This document shows positions 42,819-51,713 of a DNA stretch of 64,000 nucleotides, piece after piece. The notes below the pieces were generated by a model. It was not told the DNA's origin. It saw nothing but the letters and a program-made list of their open reading frames with translations, and did no database searches. The stretch is from Flavobacterium sp. M31R6 (lineage in GTDB: Bacteria > Bacteroidota > Bacteroidia > Flavobacteriales > Flavobacteriaceae): positions 3,844,001-3,908,000 of the forward strand of contig NZ_CP054141.1 in the NCBI RefSeq assembly GCF_013284035.1, in the 5' to 3' direction. Position 1 is the stretch's first letter, and every line of letters starts with the position of its first letter. The position numbers were made by a program, and so were the translations under genes.

Positions 42819-43316
42819 ATGAAATACTTATTTAAAATAGTCTTACTTTTTTGGATTATCGTAAGTTCGGCACAGACAAAATTGGAATTAACACCTAAAG
42901 GCTTTGCTCCTCTTGTAATAGATATACCCAATCAACCCATTCATAAGTTAATAGAACAATCTAAAGAATGGGCATCGTATTACAATGCAAAGGGTTCTGA
43001 TGTTTTTGATGTGACCGAAAATTCCTTAACAATAGAGGCTCGCTACGAAAATGCATATTACTATTGGAATTTAGCTGTACAATATAATTTAGACATCAAA
43101 TACAGTCTTAAAATTGTGTTTGGAGAAAATCAAAAATATACCCTTACTTTTACTGTAGAAGAAATTTATATTGATAAGGTTCCTCTGAAAACTAAAGTGG
43201 CTAATTTTTTTACTCCTGAAGGTAAACTCAAGGAAGATTTCAAAGATGCAAAACCTTCATTGGAAAGCACCGCAAATAGAATTGTAAATTCCTATATTAA
43301 TTTCATTGCCCGATAA
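42819..43316 (+). CDS. Secreted protein, DUF4468-like
   Basis: The 165-residue protein has a signal peptide (FKIVLLFWIIVSSAQ). An alpha/beta mature domain follows: TENSLTIEARYENAYYYWNL, then DIKYSLKIVFGENQKYTLTF. The strand that remakes a polar sequence from the substrate-like NSYINFIA end is similar to DUF4468 (TBP-like fold), an uncharacterised Bacteroidota family. Its stop overlaps the convergent trmL gene by 14 bases. Function unknown. Confidence 0.55.
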   Translation: MKYLFKIVLLFWIIVSSAQTKLELTPKGFAPLVIDIPNQPIHKLIEQSKEWASYYNAKGSDVFDVTENSLTIEARYENAYYYWNLAVQYNLDIKYSLKIVFGENQKYTLTFTVEEIYIDKVPLKTKVANFFTPEGKLKEDFKDAKPSLESTANRIVNSYINFIAR

Positions 43317-43755
43317 TCTGCCTCTTCGCTTCACCCACCACAAAAGCAACCGAATTGGCAATATTAAAACTTCTAATTAACGGAGACATAGGGATAGTCA
43401 GGTGGTTTTCGAATAAAGCTAAAACTTCGGCGCTCAAGCCCACACTTTCCTTGCCAAAAACCAACCAATCCCCGTCTTGGAATTTTGCGTCATAAATTGA
43501 TGTTGAAGCATGGGAACTCATCAGAAAAACTCTTGATTGATCTGCAATTTGCGACATCCATTCTGCTACATTTTGATATTCAGTGACATCAAGATGTACC
43601 CAATAATCAAGTCCGGAACGTTTTAGGTTTTTGTCATTGATGACAAATCCAAAAGGATGAATAAGGTGCAAACGGCTTTCGGTGCCAACGCACAAACGAC
43701 CAATATTTCCGGTATTATTAGGTATTTCAGGTTCTACGAGAACAATGTTTAGCAT
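43303..43755 (-). CDS. trmL: tRNA (cytidine/uridine(34)-2'-O)-methyltransferase
   Basis: This 150-residue SPOUT enzyme methylates the wobble ribose of tRNA-Leu. Typical TrmL motifs are NIVLVEPEIPNNTGNIGRLC, HPFGFVINDKNLKRSGLDYW, DWLVFGKESVGLSAEVL and the knot-forming PMSPLIRSFNIANSVAFV. Length matches the minimal family. It is 25 bases downstream of the pseudouridine synthase gene, so two RNA modification genes share an operon. Confidence 0.95.
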   Translation of the reverse strand: MLNIVLVEPEIPNNTGNIGRLCVGTESRLHLIHPFGFVINDKNLKRSGLDYWVHLDVTEYQNVAEWMSQIADQSRVFLMSSHASTSIYDAKFQDGDWLVFGKESVGLSAEVLALFENHLTIPMSPLIRSFNIANSVAFVVGEAKRQIIGQ

Positions 43756-43780
43756 ATTTATTTGTTTAATCGGTAATTTT

Positions 43781-44356
43781 TTAATCGTTTAATTGGAAAT
43801 TAGAAACCTCCAAAACCTCACCCGCTTTCAAGTCATTCAAAAGTACGTTTCCTATCCTGACTCTCACCAATCTCAAGGTTGGAAAACCAACAGCTGCCGT
43901 CATTTTGCGTACTTGTCGAAACTTCCCTTCATTCACAGTTATAGAAGCCCAAGAAGTAGGACCATGGCGCTCGTCCCGGATCTTTTTTCCTCTTGCCCCA
44001 AAATTAGGAATTTCATTTACAATAAAAGCCTCACAGGGTTTGGTGATGTATTTTGTGCCATTAAAACCAATTTCGACACCACTTTTCAATTGCTCAATGG
44101 CTTCGGGAGTAATAATACCGTCAACTTGCACATAGTATTCTTTATCAACTTTTTTGCTCCGAATGATTTCACTCATTTTTCCATCGGTTGTCAATAAAAG
44201 TAGTCCTTCGGAATCTTCATCAAGCCGACCAATAGCCATTGTTCCGATAGGAAAATCGTGTAATTCTCCCAAGAGTTTCTTCTTACGCTTCAATTCGTAA
44301 ATAAATTGACTTAAATAACCATAAGGTTTGTGAAGGACGAAATGATGGTGGGACAT
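43781..44356 (-). CDS. RsuA/RluB/E-family rRNA pseudouridine synthase
   Basis: The 191-residue protein has the catalytic motif IGRLDEDSEGLLLLTTDGK with the nucleophilic Asp, YYVQVDGIITPEAIEQLKSG, and the C-terminal VNEGKFRQVRKMTAAVGFPT. It has no S4 domain, like RluE. Start at the ATG at 44356 (MSHHHFVLHKPYGY). The longer frame's TTG at 44380 lies inside the -7 promoter box and is rejected. Which rRNA position it modifies is not clear from sequence. Confidence 0.92.
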   Translation of the reverse strand: MSHHHFVLHKPYGYLSQFIYELKRKKKLLGELHDFPIGTMAIGRLDEDSEGLLLLTTDGKMSEIIRSKKVDKEYYVQVDGIITPEAIEQLKSGVEIGFNGTKYITKPCEAFIVNEIPNFGARGKKIRDERHGPTSWASITVNEGKFRQVRKMTAAVGFPTLRLVRVRIGNVLLNDLKAGEVLEVSNFQLND

Positions 44357-44377
44357 TCTAGATTTGTTTTGTGAGCA

Positions 44378-44385
44378 CAAAGATA
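44378..44385 (-). promoter_or_regulatory. -7 promoter element TATCTTTG deciding the pseudouridine synthase start
   Basis: A perfect minus-strand TAnnTTTG, 21 bases before the ATG at 44356. Confidence 0.6.
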
Positions 44386-44524
44386 GATTTGTTTTTGCAG
44401 TATTAAAAAAAGACTACTGCACATTTCATTCTTCAAACCCAATGCTATGTTAATTGATTGAATTACTGCAGATAAAAAGCGTATCATTATAGTAATTTAT
44501 AGTATTAACATAAAATTCAACGAT

Positions 44525-44890
44525 ATGGAAAGTAATAATTTAGGTTCTAAAAAAACCAATAACAAGCAAAATTCGGACACTGAATCCATCGGCAAAAACT
44601 TGAATCCAGAAATATCACAACTTAAGGAAGAAATAGAAATTGATAGCCATGGAAATAAAAAAATAGTTCAAAGAGCTCGCAATATTGAAGGAACTACTCC
44701 AGATCTTCCTGAAGAAATCGATAAAGATCAACTAGAGAAAGAAGGCTTGAACCGTGGAGTTTTAACGGAAAAAGACACGGAAAAAACACTAGAAAATAGA
44801 GATCGAAATTCTGATATAACCCCCAATCGATATCCAAACTCAAATCCAGACAGTCATATAGACAGAGGGAACCAAAAATTGGATGAGTGA
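44525..44890 (+). CDS. Hydrophilic, probably disordered protein
   Basis: This 121-residue protein is almost devoid of hydrophobic stretches and rich in Asn, Glu, Lys and Asp (ESNNLGSKKTNNKQNSDTES; NRYPNSNPDSHIDRGNQKL). No signal, membrane segment or known domain is seen. The strong terminator right after it supports it being a real transcribed gene. Short soluble proteins of this look are common in Flavobacteria, often stress-related, but nothing here proves that. Confidence 0.5.
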   Translation: MESNNLGSKKTNNKQNSDTESIGKNLNPEISQLKEEIEIDSHGNKKIVQRARNIEGTTPDLPEEIDKDQLEKEGLNRGVLTEKDTEKTLENRDRNSDITPNRYPNSNPDSHIDRGNQKLDE

Positions 44891-44906
44891 AATTAATTTA
44901 AAATAC

Positions 44907-44942
44907 AAAATGCTAGATTTTCGCAAGAATATCTAGCATTTT
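44907..44942. terminator. Bidirectional terminator
   Basis: A perfect 12-base stem AAAATGCTAGAT/ATCTAGCATTTT (44907-44918 with 44931-44942) with a 12-base loop. It ends the plus-strand gene at 44890 and can serve the minus-strand gene at 44993. Confidence 0.8.
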
Positions 44943-44992
44943 ATATTAATCGTATTAAGAATTAAATAATAGTATAGAATTAATATTTCTAA

Positions 44993-46603
44993 TTAAAAAG
45001 TAACATTTAAACCCACATTAAACATCCATTGAAATTGATTGAAGGATTGATTTTCTAAAGGATTGATGTAATAATTCATTCCTGGCTCAATGAAAAATTT
45101 GGTCTTTTTAAAGAGTTCATATTGCAGCGTACTGCTCAATAAAGTTCCGTAAACAAATTCATTTACATTTTTATTTTCCCCTATTGAACTACCATTCAAA
45201 GCAATATCATTAGAAATTAATTTCCCGACAAAACCTCCTGTGTTCATGCTAATATTGGTTTTCTTTTTACTCAAAATAGCATACGAAACCTCCAATGGCA
45301 TTTCGAAATATTTCAAGTTTTGTGTTACATCCCCTTTTTCAAAACCGTTATCAGCTTTAGAATTAGACGCAAACATATAATCTTGATTGTTTGATATTAA
45401 AACTATCTGATAGCTGTTTTTGGCAGAACTAGGTTGATAGGTATCACTTGCTATTGGTAAACTTCCAGATACCATTCCTGAATAATTTTGCTGTTTATAA
45501 TAAGAAACTCCAGCTATTTTTTGCCCTAGTTCGTTAATTTTGAAACCGGAACTTACACCCCATTTTTCGTTCAGTTTATAATTCGTCTTCACACCATAAC
45601 CATTAGACTGTTTTGAAGCCACAGTATTTCCCAGCGCTTTTTCATTGTTATAATTTTGAGAACTCATAACACCAGCAAAAACTTGAAGCGACCATTTATC
45701 TATACTTTCTGAAATCGTTTTTTTCTCTGTTTTGTCTTTATCCAATTGCACTAAAGCCTTCTCTAATTGTTCAACTTCTGATTTTATTTTGCTTAAAGAA
45801 TCTTTTGAACTTGTTTTTTCTGTAATTCCTTTATCATTGTTTAATCCCGAAATATCATTATTTTGATTACTTACAATAGATTTGTTATTGGCATATGTTT
45901 GGTTTACTTGAACCGATTTACTAATTACAATCTCTGATTTTGAAATGGTATTTTCTGCAATTCCTTTATCCTTATTTGCTTTTGAAACGTCACTGTTTTT
46001 ATTACTAACTATTGCATTTTTATTTGAATTTGAATTTTCGCCATGAGCAGATTTGGCAATTGCCAAGTCAGATTTTAGAATAGTAGAAGTTGAATTTTGA
46101 TTTGAAACTATTGCATTTGATTGTGATTCATTCTTAGCAATTTGAATCTTTCCCTTCTTTCTGCACTGATTCAAATTATTAAATTTTGCAGAATCTTTTG
46201 CTTTAGAAAAAATACTCGAAACAGTTGTTGTGACAACTTGATTGTTATTTAAATCATCATTTTTAATTCCTTTATCATTGAGATTACTACTTCCCCTTTG
46301 GTTTTTATTTCCATCCTGAGCACTCTTGCTTTTCAAATTCGAATCCTTTTGCAAAACAACTTCATTCGCATTATTTTCCATATTCATTTCAAGACCATTT
46401 CCTTGACTGGCATTAAAATACAAAATAGTTGGAACAGAAAGTCCAACTACTAAACTAGCAGCAATCGACCACCAAATAATGGCGCGTTTCTTCTTTTTAG
46501 GTTCATCTAGTTGCGCTTCAATTTTATCCCATAATTCGGGAGGCGGAATACTGGAGAAGTTTTCCAATGAAGAAAAAATAGATTTTGCTTCTTTATTTTT
46601 CAT
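44993..46603 (-). CDS. Inner-membrane-anchored protein with C-terminal outer-membrane-type barrel, in a sigma factor operon
   Basis: The 536-residue protein starts with a cytoplasmic stretch (IPPPELWDKIEAQLDEPKKK) typical of the N-terminus of anti-sigma-like proteins. One membrane helix follows (IIWWSIAASLVVGLSVPTIL, about residues 43-62). A ~220-residue Asn/Ser/Lys-rich spacer with imperfect repeats (KSIVSNQNNDISGLNNDKGI, NAIVSNKNSDVSKANKDKGI) comes next. A porT-type barrel-like domain fills the end (WSLQVFAGVMSSQNYNNEKA ... QWMFNVGLNVTF). It is 32 bases after an ECF sigma gene. The layout could span the envelope from cytoplasm to outer membrane. Role as an anti-sigma is inference. Confidence 0.7.
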   Translation of the reverse strand: MKNKEAKSIFSSLENFSSIPPPELWDKIEAQLDEPKKKKRAIIWWSIAASLVVGLSVPTILYFNASQGNGLEMNMENNANEVVLQKDSNLKSKSAQDGNKNQRGSSNLNDKGIKNDDLNNNQVVTTTVSSIFSKAKDSAKFNNLNQCRKKGKIQIAKNESQSNAIVSNQNSTSTILKSDLAIAKSAHGENSNSNKNAIVSNKNSDVSKANKDKGIAENTISKSEIVISKSVQVNQTYANNKSIVSNQNNDISGLNNDKGITEKTSSKDSLSKIKSEVEQLEKALVQLDKDKTEKKTISESIDKWSLQVFAGVMSSQNYNNEKALGNTVASKQSNGYGVKTNYKLNEKWGVSSGFKINELGQKIAGVSYYKQQNYSGMVSGSLPIASDTYQPSSAKNSYQIVLISNNQDYMFASNSKADNGFEKGDVTQNLKYFEMPLEVSYAILSKKKTNISMNTGGFVGKLISNDIALNGSSIGENKNVNEFVYGTLLSSTLQYELFKKTKFFIEPGMNYYINPLENQSFNQFQWMFNVGLNVTF

Positions 46604-46635
46604 GCCTTGTTTCTATTTACTTTTATGGTATTTTA

Positions 46636-47181
46636 TCATGCTATTTTACAATTTAATACAGCCAAAATTCTTTTTTTCAAAATACTCTTGGCTCTATTCA
46701 GATTCGATTTCGACGTTCCTTCTGAAATTTCAAGCAACTTTGCAATCTCCTTGTGCTTCATTTTTTCGAAGACAAACAAATTGAAAACCATTCGGTATTG
46801 GTCGGGTAATTCTTGAATGTATTCCAATAACTTTTCTTGATCAATTGAAGCCAGTTCTAACTCTTCTTCCTCAATTACATCGGTATCAAAAACATCCAGA
46901 AAGAGTACATCTTTTTTCTTTTTCTTTAGTGTTTCCAGTAATTTATTGATGAAAATTCGTTTAATCCAACCTTCAAAACTGCCTTCAAATTTGTATTGTC
47001 CCATTTTTTGAAAAGCAATTACAAAAGCCTCCTGAAAAACATCTTTTGCATCATCTTCATTTCGCATGTATTTAAGACATAGCCCATATAAAACAGGAGA
47101 AAACAACTGATAAATTTTCAGTTGTGCTTCCCGGTCGTTTTCGACACATTTTTTTATATATAGTTCTATGTTTTCTTTCAA
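46636..47181 (-). CDS. ECF-type RNA polymerase sigma factor
   Basis: A 181-residue sigma-70 factor with region 2 (YMRNEDDAKDVFQEAFVIAF, then GSFEGWIKRIFINKLLE) and region 4 (LPDQYRMVFNLFVFEKMKHK, then EIAKLLEISEGTSKSNLNRA). It differs clearly from the ECF factor at 27089. It is followed by the large trans-membrane/barrel protein gene, its likely regulator or target. Confidence 0.93.
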   Translation of the reverse strand: MKENIELYIKKCVENDREAQLKIYQLFSPVLYGLCLKYMRNEDDAKDVFQEAFVIAFQKMGQYKFEGSFEGWIKRIFINKLLETLKKKKKDVLFLDVFDTDVIEEEELELASIDQEKLLEYIQELPDQYRMVFNLFVFEKMKHKEIAKLLEISEGTSKSNLNRAKSILKKRILAVLNCKIA

Positions 47182-47203
47182 GAAATAAGTTTTAAACTCG
47201 TTA

Positions 47204-47524
47204 TTATTTTCTTTTAGCTAAATTTAAATTGGCAAAAACAATTGGAGCATTGGATACTTCTTTTTGATTATTCAAAAACAAATCGTCATTGCTATAAATT
47301 CCCAAAACATCTTCTACAAAAATAGGGCTTACTTTTGTAGTATTATCAAATTTATTTTTGACCGTCTCAACAGGTGTAAATTCTCCTTCATCTGTAAAAA
47401 TAAAAATTTTCCAGGCCCAACTCTCCATTATTTCTTTTTTGGAATTTGAATCAAAACCAGCATCGTCATTAGCACATGAACAAAAAGTAAGAGCAATAAA
47501 AATTATAAAAATTAATTTTTCCAT
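47204..47524 (-). CDS. Small lipoprotein of unknown function
   Basis: This 106-residue protein has a lipobox signal (FIALTFCSC) and a short mature part (KEIMESWAWKIFIFTDEGEF, then PIFVEDVLGIYSNDDLFLNN). I do not recognise a family. It lies 22 bases upstream of the ECF sigma gene on the same strand and 91 bases downstream of another lipoprotein gene, so it may be in the same transcript. Confidence 0.5.
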   Translation of the reverse strand: MEKLIFIIFIALTFCSCANDDAGFDSNSKKEIMESWAWKIFIFTDEGEFTPVETVKNKFDNTTKVSPIFVEDVLGIYSNDDLFLNNQKEVSNAPIVFANLNLAKRK

Positions 47525-47615
47525 TTCGCAAGTATTAAATATTGATACTGGTTTTCATCTTCAATTCCGATTTACTATCCGCAAATCATCGTTTGTCTTG
47601 ATAACTAACCCTCTT

Positions 47616-48482
47616 TTATGATTTTGTTTTTAACTCAGTTATTTTGTCTTGAATTACTTTCTTAAAAAGGATAATGTTTTGCGTTTGATCTGCTGAATTA
47701 TCGGCATCTAAATATATTTTAGTTACAGTGCCAGCTTGACTCCATTCAAAATATACGCCGCCTTGATCATGGGAATCAGGTGAGCCAAATGTTTTTGTTT
47801 TCCCTTTCAAATCTTTAATTTCAGTTGGGATTTTCAAAAGAAAAGCTGCAAAATCATCTTTAAAACCTAACGTTTTGTAACTGTATTGATTAAAATCATA
47901 AGAACCATAATTCACTTTTAGATAATGAAGAACTTTTGCGTTTTCTATTCTAAAAAATTGTTGGCAATCATTCCCAGTACAGTTACCAAAATAAGTTCCC
48001 ATAACTACATAATCATTAATTTGATTCGCTTTCTTAAATAAAATGGGTTTGTTTGATTTTGGAAGTATAACATAGTCTGCTGGGTAAGTTATAACAGTAG
48101 TTACAACCTCATCCTTTGTTGGTTCTTTTTCAAAATACTCAACAACTATTTGGCAATCATCTTCAACCACTGATTGAATTTTTATGGCATACCCACTTGT
48201 TGGTTTTGGTCCAGCATAAATCCCCAATATTCTTTTCTGAGTAAAATCCGGTAGCGCGACATTGACAGTTTGACAAGTTGTAAATATTTTTTGTACATCT
48301 TCACTTGAGTTTAAAATCACAAAAGAATATTGTTTTGGGTTTTCTTTCAAAACACCGCAATAACTAAAACTCTCATAAACTACGTTGGTAATACTGCCGC
48401 AATTTTGCGCATTATCATCAGATATATCATTACACGAATAAAAGCTTAAGGCAACAAACAAGATTGAAATTAAATTCTTCAT
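47616..48482 (-). CDS. Lipoprotein with a PrcB_C-like domain
   Basis: The 288-residue protein has a lipobox (ALSFYSC). Residues ~70-155 (RILGIYAGPKPTSGYAIKIQ, then VITYPADYVILPKSNKPILF) resemble the PrcB C-terminal domain, known from a subunit of the Treponema dentilysin protease complex. The remainder (GVYFEWSQAGTVTKIYLDAD) is unassigned. Function is not established; possibly a surface or periplasmic protein-interaction module. Confidence 0.6.
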   Translation of the reverse strand: MKNLISILFVALSFYSCNDISDDNAQNCGSITNVVYESFSYCGVLKENPKQYSFVILNSSEDVQKIFTTCQTVNVALPDFTQKRILGIYAGPKPTSGYAIKIQSVVEDDCQIVVEYFEKEPTKDEVVTTVITYPADYVILPKSNKPILFKKANQINDYVVMGTYFGNCTGNDCQQFFRIENAKVLHYLKVNYGSYDFNQYSYKTLGFKDDFAAFLLKIPTEIKDLKGKTKTFGSPDSHDQGGVYFEWSQAGTVTKIYLDADNSADQTQNIILFKKVIQDKITELKTKS

Positions 48483-48663
48483 ATTATATTTTAATTGGTT
48501 TTATAATAAAGATGGCTTTATTATAAAAAGGTTGCGTTGCAATCTTAAAAAAAATAAAATTGTTCGTTTAGTATTAGATTTAGAATAATTCGTGAAATTT
48601 CATTTTTTAAAATTAAGTACTACGTATTAATGCGTACTTTTACTTTTTTTAAAATGAAATTCT

Positions 48664-50037
48664 ATGTTAACAACTCTTCCTTTATTATTGGTTTTTATTA
48701 TTGCTCTTGCAATCGGTATCTTTATTGGCAAACTCATTTTTTCGGCACGATTCCAGTCGGAAAAAGTAAGCCTGGAAGAGAAATTAATCGCACTGAATTC
48801 GCAATTAAACCAACAAAAAGAACAATTTTTATTGGATAAAAACACTTTCGAAAAACAACTGGAATTATCCAATTCCGAAAAGGAAAACATTCGAAACGAG
48901 AAAGACAGTCTGGCCATTCAACTTTCTAAAAAAGAAGTTGACTTTGAAAATCTTTGGGAACGCAACAAGGAACAAAAAGAGGAAGTCGAAAAACTTCAGG
49001 AAAAATTCACCAAAGAATTTGAGAATCTTGCCAATAAAATATTGGAAGAAAAATCAAATAAGTTTACCGAGCAAAACAAGGAAAACATGAAAAATATCCT
49101 GTCGCCGTTACAAGATAAAATTCAGTTATTCGAAAAGAAAGTCGAAGACACACACAAGGAAAGTATTGATTACCATGCTGCTTTACGCCAACAAATATTG
49201 GGTTTACGCGAAATGAATATTCAAATGAGCAAGGAAACCATCAACTTGACCAAAGCCTTGAAAGGTGACAGCAAAATGCAAGGTAACTGGGGCGAACTAG
49301 TGCTGGAACGCGTACTGGAAAAATCAGGATTGGAAAAAGGACGCGAATACGAAGTACAGCAAAGCCATATCACCGAAGATGGAAATCGAGTATTTCCGGA
49401 TGTTGTCATCAATTTGCCTGATGGCAAAAAAATGGTTGTCGATTCTAAAGTTTCTCTGGTTGCCTATGAAAAATACATCAACGAAGATGACGATGAAACG
49501 ACAAAAAATCGTTATTTAAAAGAGCATGTCAATTCGATAAAACTTCACGTAGAACAATTAGGAAATAAAAATTATCAGGATTTATACCAAATAGAAAGCC
49601 CCGATTTTGTTTTGTTATTTATCCCTATGGAACCTGCTTTTGCTATAGCCCTAAATGAAGACACCACCTTATACAACAAAGCATTCGAAAAAAACATCGT
49701 AATTGTTACCCCATCTACTTTATTGGCTACTTTACGCACCATTGACAGTATGTGGACCAACCAAAAACAACAGGAAAACGCTTTCGAAATTGCAAGACAA
49801 GCGGGTGCATTGTATGATAAATTTGAAGGTTTTGTCGCCGATTTGATAAAAATTGGAAAAAAGATAGACGAGAGCAAAGTAGAATACCAAGGCGCCATGA
49901 ACAAACTGGTAGACGGAAAAGGAAACCTGATCACCAGCGTTGAAAAACTTAAAAAAATGGGAGCCAAAGCCAAAAAAGCACTTCCCGACAATATTTTGAA
50001 AAGAGCGGAAACAGACGAGAATTCACTTTTAAATTAA
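48664..50037 (+). CDS. rmuC: DNA recombination protein RmuC
   Basis: This 457-residue protein has an N-terminal membrane anchor (LTTLPLLLVFIIALAIGIFI), a coiled coil of about 140 residues (QLNQQKEQFLLDKNTFEKQL ...) and the RmuC nuclease-like domain. In that domain MQGNWGELVLERVLEKSGLE, VFPDVVINLPDGKKMVVDSK and FVLLFIPMEPAFAIAL carry a restriction-endonuclease-like core (D..DSK). E. coli RmuC limits inversion at short inverted repeats. It is followed after 6 bases by the next gene. Confidence 0.93.
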   Translation: MLTTLPLLLVFIIALAIGIFIGKLIFSARFQSEKVSLEEKLIALNSQLNQQKEQFLLDKNTFEKQLELSNSEKENIRNEKDSLAIQLSKKEVDFENLWERNKEQKEEVEKLQEKFTKEFENLANKILEEKSNKFTEQNKENMKNILSPLQDKIQLFEKKVEDTHKESIDYHAALRQQILGLREMNIQMSKETINLTKALKGDSKMQGNWGELVLERVLEKSGLEKGREYEVQQSHITEDGNRVFPDVVINLPDGKKMVVDSKVSLVAYEKYINEDDDETTKNRYLKEHVNSIKLHVEQLGNKNYQDLYQIESPDFVLLFIPMEPAFAIALNEDTTLYNKAFEKNIVIVTPSTLLATLRTIDSMWTNQKQQENAFEIARQAGALYDKFEGFVADLIKIGKKIDESKVEYQGAMNKLVDGKGNLITSVEKLKKMGAKAKKALPDNILKRAETDENSLLN

Positions 50038-50043
50038 GACAAA

Positions 50044-50409
50044 ATGAAAAAAGTCCTTGCCTTTATTATAGTTGCAATTACGGTTGGTTTTCTAAGCTAT
50101 TTTGCTTTCATCTATTATGTTCCTGTCAGCGAAGGAATTCGATCAGGAGAATTGATTCGATTGAGCCACAAAGGCATTGTCATAAAAACTTGGGAAGGTG
50201 AATTGAGCCAAGGAATTTCCGGTGCACAAATTTTCAAATTTTCTGTTTTGGATAGTGACAAAGAAGTGATTGAACAAATGAAGATCTTACAAGGACATTA
50301 CGTCAAACTTACTTATGTAGAAAAATACAGAACCTTTTTCTGGTGGGGAGAAACCAGATACTTTATCAAAACAATACAAAAAGAAAAATCCCCTTTTAAC
50401 CAAAACTAA
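50044..50409 (+). CDS. Conserved protein with one N-terminal membrane helix
   Basis: The 121-residue protein has a single hydrophobic helix (VLAFIIVAITVGFLSYFAFI) and a small soluble domain (SGELIRLSHKGIVIKTWEGE, then GHYVKLTYVEKYRTFFWWGE). Flavobacterial homologues are sometimes labelled 6-phosphogluconate dehydrogenase, but there is no Rossmann fold or substrate motif and the size is far too small. It is likely part of an operon with rmuC and the thioesterase gene (4 to 6 base gaps). Function unknown. Confidence 0.65.
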   Translation: MKKVLAFIIVAITVGFLSYFAFIYYVPVSEGIRSGELIRLSHKGIVIKTWEGELSQGISGAQIFKFSVLDSDKEVIEQMKILQGHYVKLTYVEKYRTFFWWGETRYFIKTIQKEKSPFNQN

Positions 50410-50413
50410 ACCT

Positions 50414-50962
50414 ATGGAGAAAATATACAAAACAGTTGCTTCATCGCATGTCAGCATTTCGGTATTAATGCTGCCTTCACATACCAATTTTAGCGGAAAA
50501 ATTCACGGTGGTTATATATTATCCCTATTGGATCAAATAGCCTTTGCGTGTGGATCCAAATTTTCCGGAAATTATTGTGTTACAGCCTCCGTAGATACTG
50601 TCAATTTCCTGAAACCTATTGAAGTCGGTGAACTCGTAACAATGAAAGCCTCTGTTAATTATGTGGGAAAAAGCTCTATGATTGTTGGGATTCGAGTAGA
50701 AGCCGAGAACATTCAGACTGGTTATAAAAAACATTGTAACTCTTCGTATTTCACTATGGTTGCCAAAGATAATGAAGGCAATAGTGTGGCAGTTCCGGGC
50801 TTAATACTATCGAATTTTGAAGATGTAAAACGTTTTTGCAATTCATTAAAACAAATAGCCCTAAAAAAAGAACGCGAATTGCACGAAGAAGAATTCAATT
50901 ACACCTCAAAAGAAACATTGGAGGGACTAAAAAAATACAATATTCAAATCAATTTGGATTAA
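50414..50962 (+). CDS. Hotdog-fold acyl-CoA thioesterase (YciA type)
   Basis: This 182-residue enzyme has the hotdog fold: LPSHTNFSGKIHGGYILSLL, DQIAFACGSKFSGNYCVTAS, VDTVNFLKPIEVGELVTMKA. The N-x-x-G-x-x-HGG and asp-containing helix are the acyl-CoA hydrolase signature. It hydrolyses acyl-CoA in the cytoplasm. Chain-length preference is unknown. It ends the rmuC operon, before a very strong terminator. Confidence 0.9.
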   Translation: MEKIYKTVASSHVSISVLMLPSHTNFSGKIHGGYILSLLDQIAFACGSKFSGNYCVTASVDTVNFLKPIEVGELVTMKASVNYVGKSSMIVGIRVEAENIQTGYKKHCNSSYFTMVAKDNEGNSVAVPGLILSNFEDVKRFCNSLKQIALKKERELHEEEFNYTSKETLEGLKKYNIQINLD

Positions 50963-51053
50963 TTTTTTCTTAAAAACAATAAGTCCCTAATTTACTAAGC
51001 TTCTGAGTAGAACACTCACTGAAAATATTTTTTTTAGACACTAAAATCTATTT

Positions 51054-51102
51054 AAAGAAGCCAATAACAAAAGATCGATCTTTTGATATTGGCTTCTTTT
51101 TT
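51054..51102 (+). terminator. Strong terminator, near-perfect palindrome
   Basis: AAAGAAGCCAATA and CAAAAGATCGATCTTTTG then ATTGGCTTCTTT form a 20-plus-base stem with two mismatched positions. A T run follows. It ends the thioesterase operon. Confidence 0.85.
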
Positions 51103-51171
51103 GGCGTAATTTTAAGAGTATTGTCACAAAAAAAAACGTAACTTTAGATTAAACCTATAATAGAAATAATT

Positions 51172-51711
51172 ATGAAAAAATTTACTCTATTAGCCTTGTT
51201 GTTTGTCTTATACCCCCTTAGTGCCCAAAAAAAACTAAGCACCTCAAAATGCACCATTTACTTCGAAGCTTCTGTACCATTATTTGAAGCCGTTGAAGCA
51301 AAAAACGATGCAGTTGACTGTACATTGATTCCAGACAAAAGCCAAATCACCTTTACTGCTGTCATTAAAAATTTTCAATTCAAAAGAGATTTAATGAAAG
51401 AACATTTCAATAGCAATTACATGGAAAGTGACCGCTATTCGAAAGCTATTTTTAAAGGAGTTATCGAAAAATTTGATTTGAAAATTGTAACTGAAACTGA
51501 AAAAGATTTTCAGATAAAAGGAAAACTAACACTCCATGGTCAAACCAGGTTGATTACTGTAAATGCTAAAATTAAAAAAGTAGATAATGGAATCCAGATA
51601 AACTCCCATTTCACATTAAATACAGACGACTTCAATATTGAAATCCCAAGTATTGTAATTGCCAAAATTTCAAAAAGTGTAAATACTCAAATCGATTGTA
51701 TTTTAAACTAA
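51172..51711 (+). CDS. YceI-family secreted protein
   Basis: The 179-residue protein has a signal peptide (KFTLLALLFVLYPLSAQ) and the YceI lipocalin-like barrel: FTAVIKNFQFKRDLMKEHFN, SNYMESDRYSKAIFKGVIEK, FQIKGKLTLHGQTRLITVNA. YceI proteins bind isoprenoids or fatty acids in a periplasmic barrel. Its stop is 3 bases from the convergent epimerase gene. Ligand unknown. Confidence 0.88.
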   Translation: MKKFTLLALLFVLYPLSAQKKLSTSKCTIYFEASVPLFEAVEAKNDAVDCTLIPDKSQITFTAVIKNFQFKRDLMKEHFNSNYMESDRYSKAIFKGVIEKFDLKIVTETEKDFQIKGKLTLHGQTRLITVNAKIKKVDNGIQINSHFTLNTDDFNIEIPSIVIAKISKSVNTQIDCILN

Positions 51712-51713
51712 TC

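Noticed and set aside
50044..50409. Label '6-phosphogluconate dehydrogenase' sometimes given to this family
   Set aside because: Only 121 residues, with a membrane helix and no Rossmann or substrate motif.
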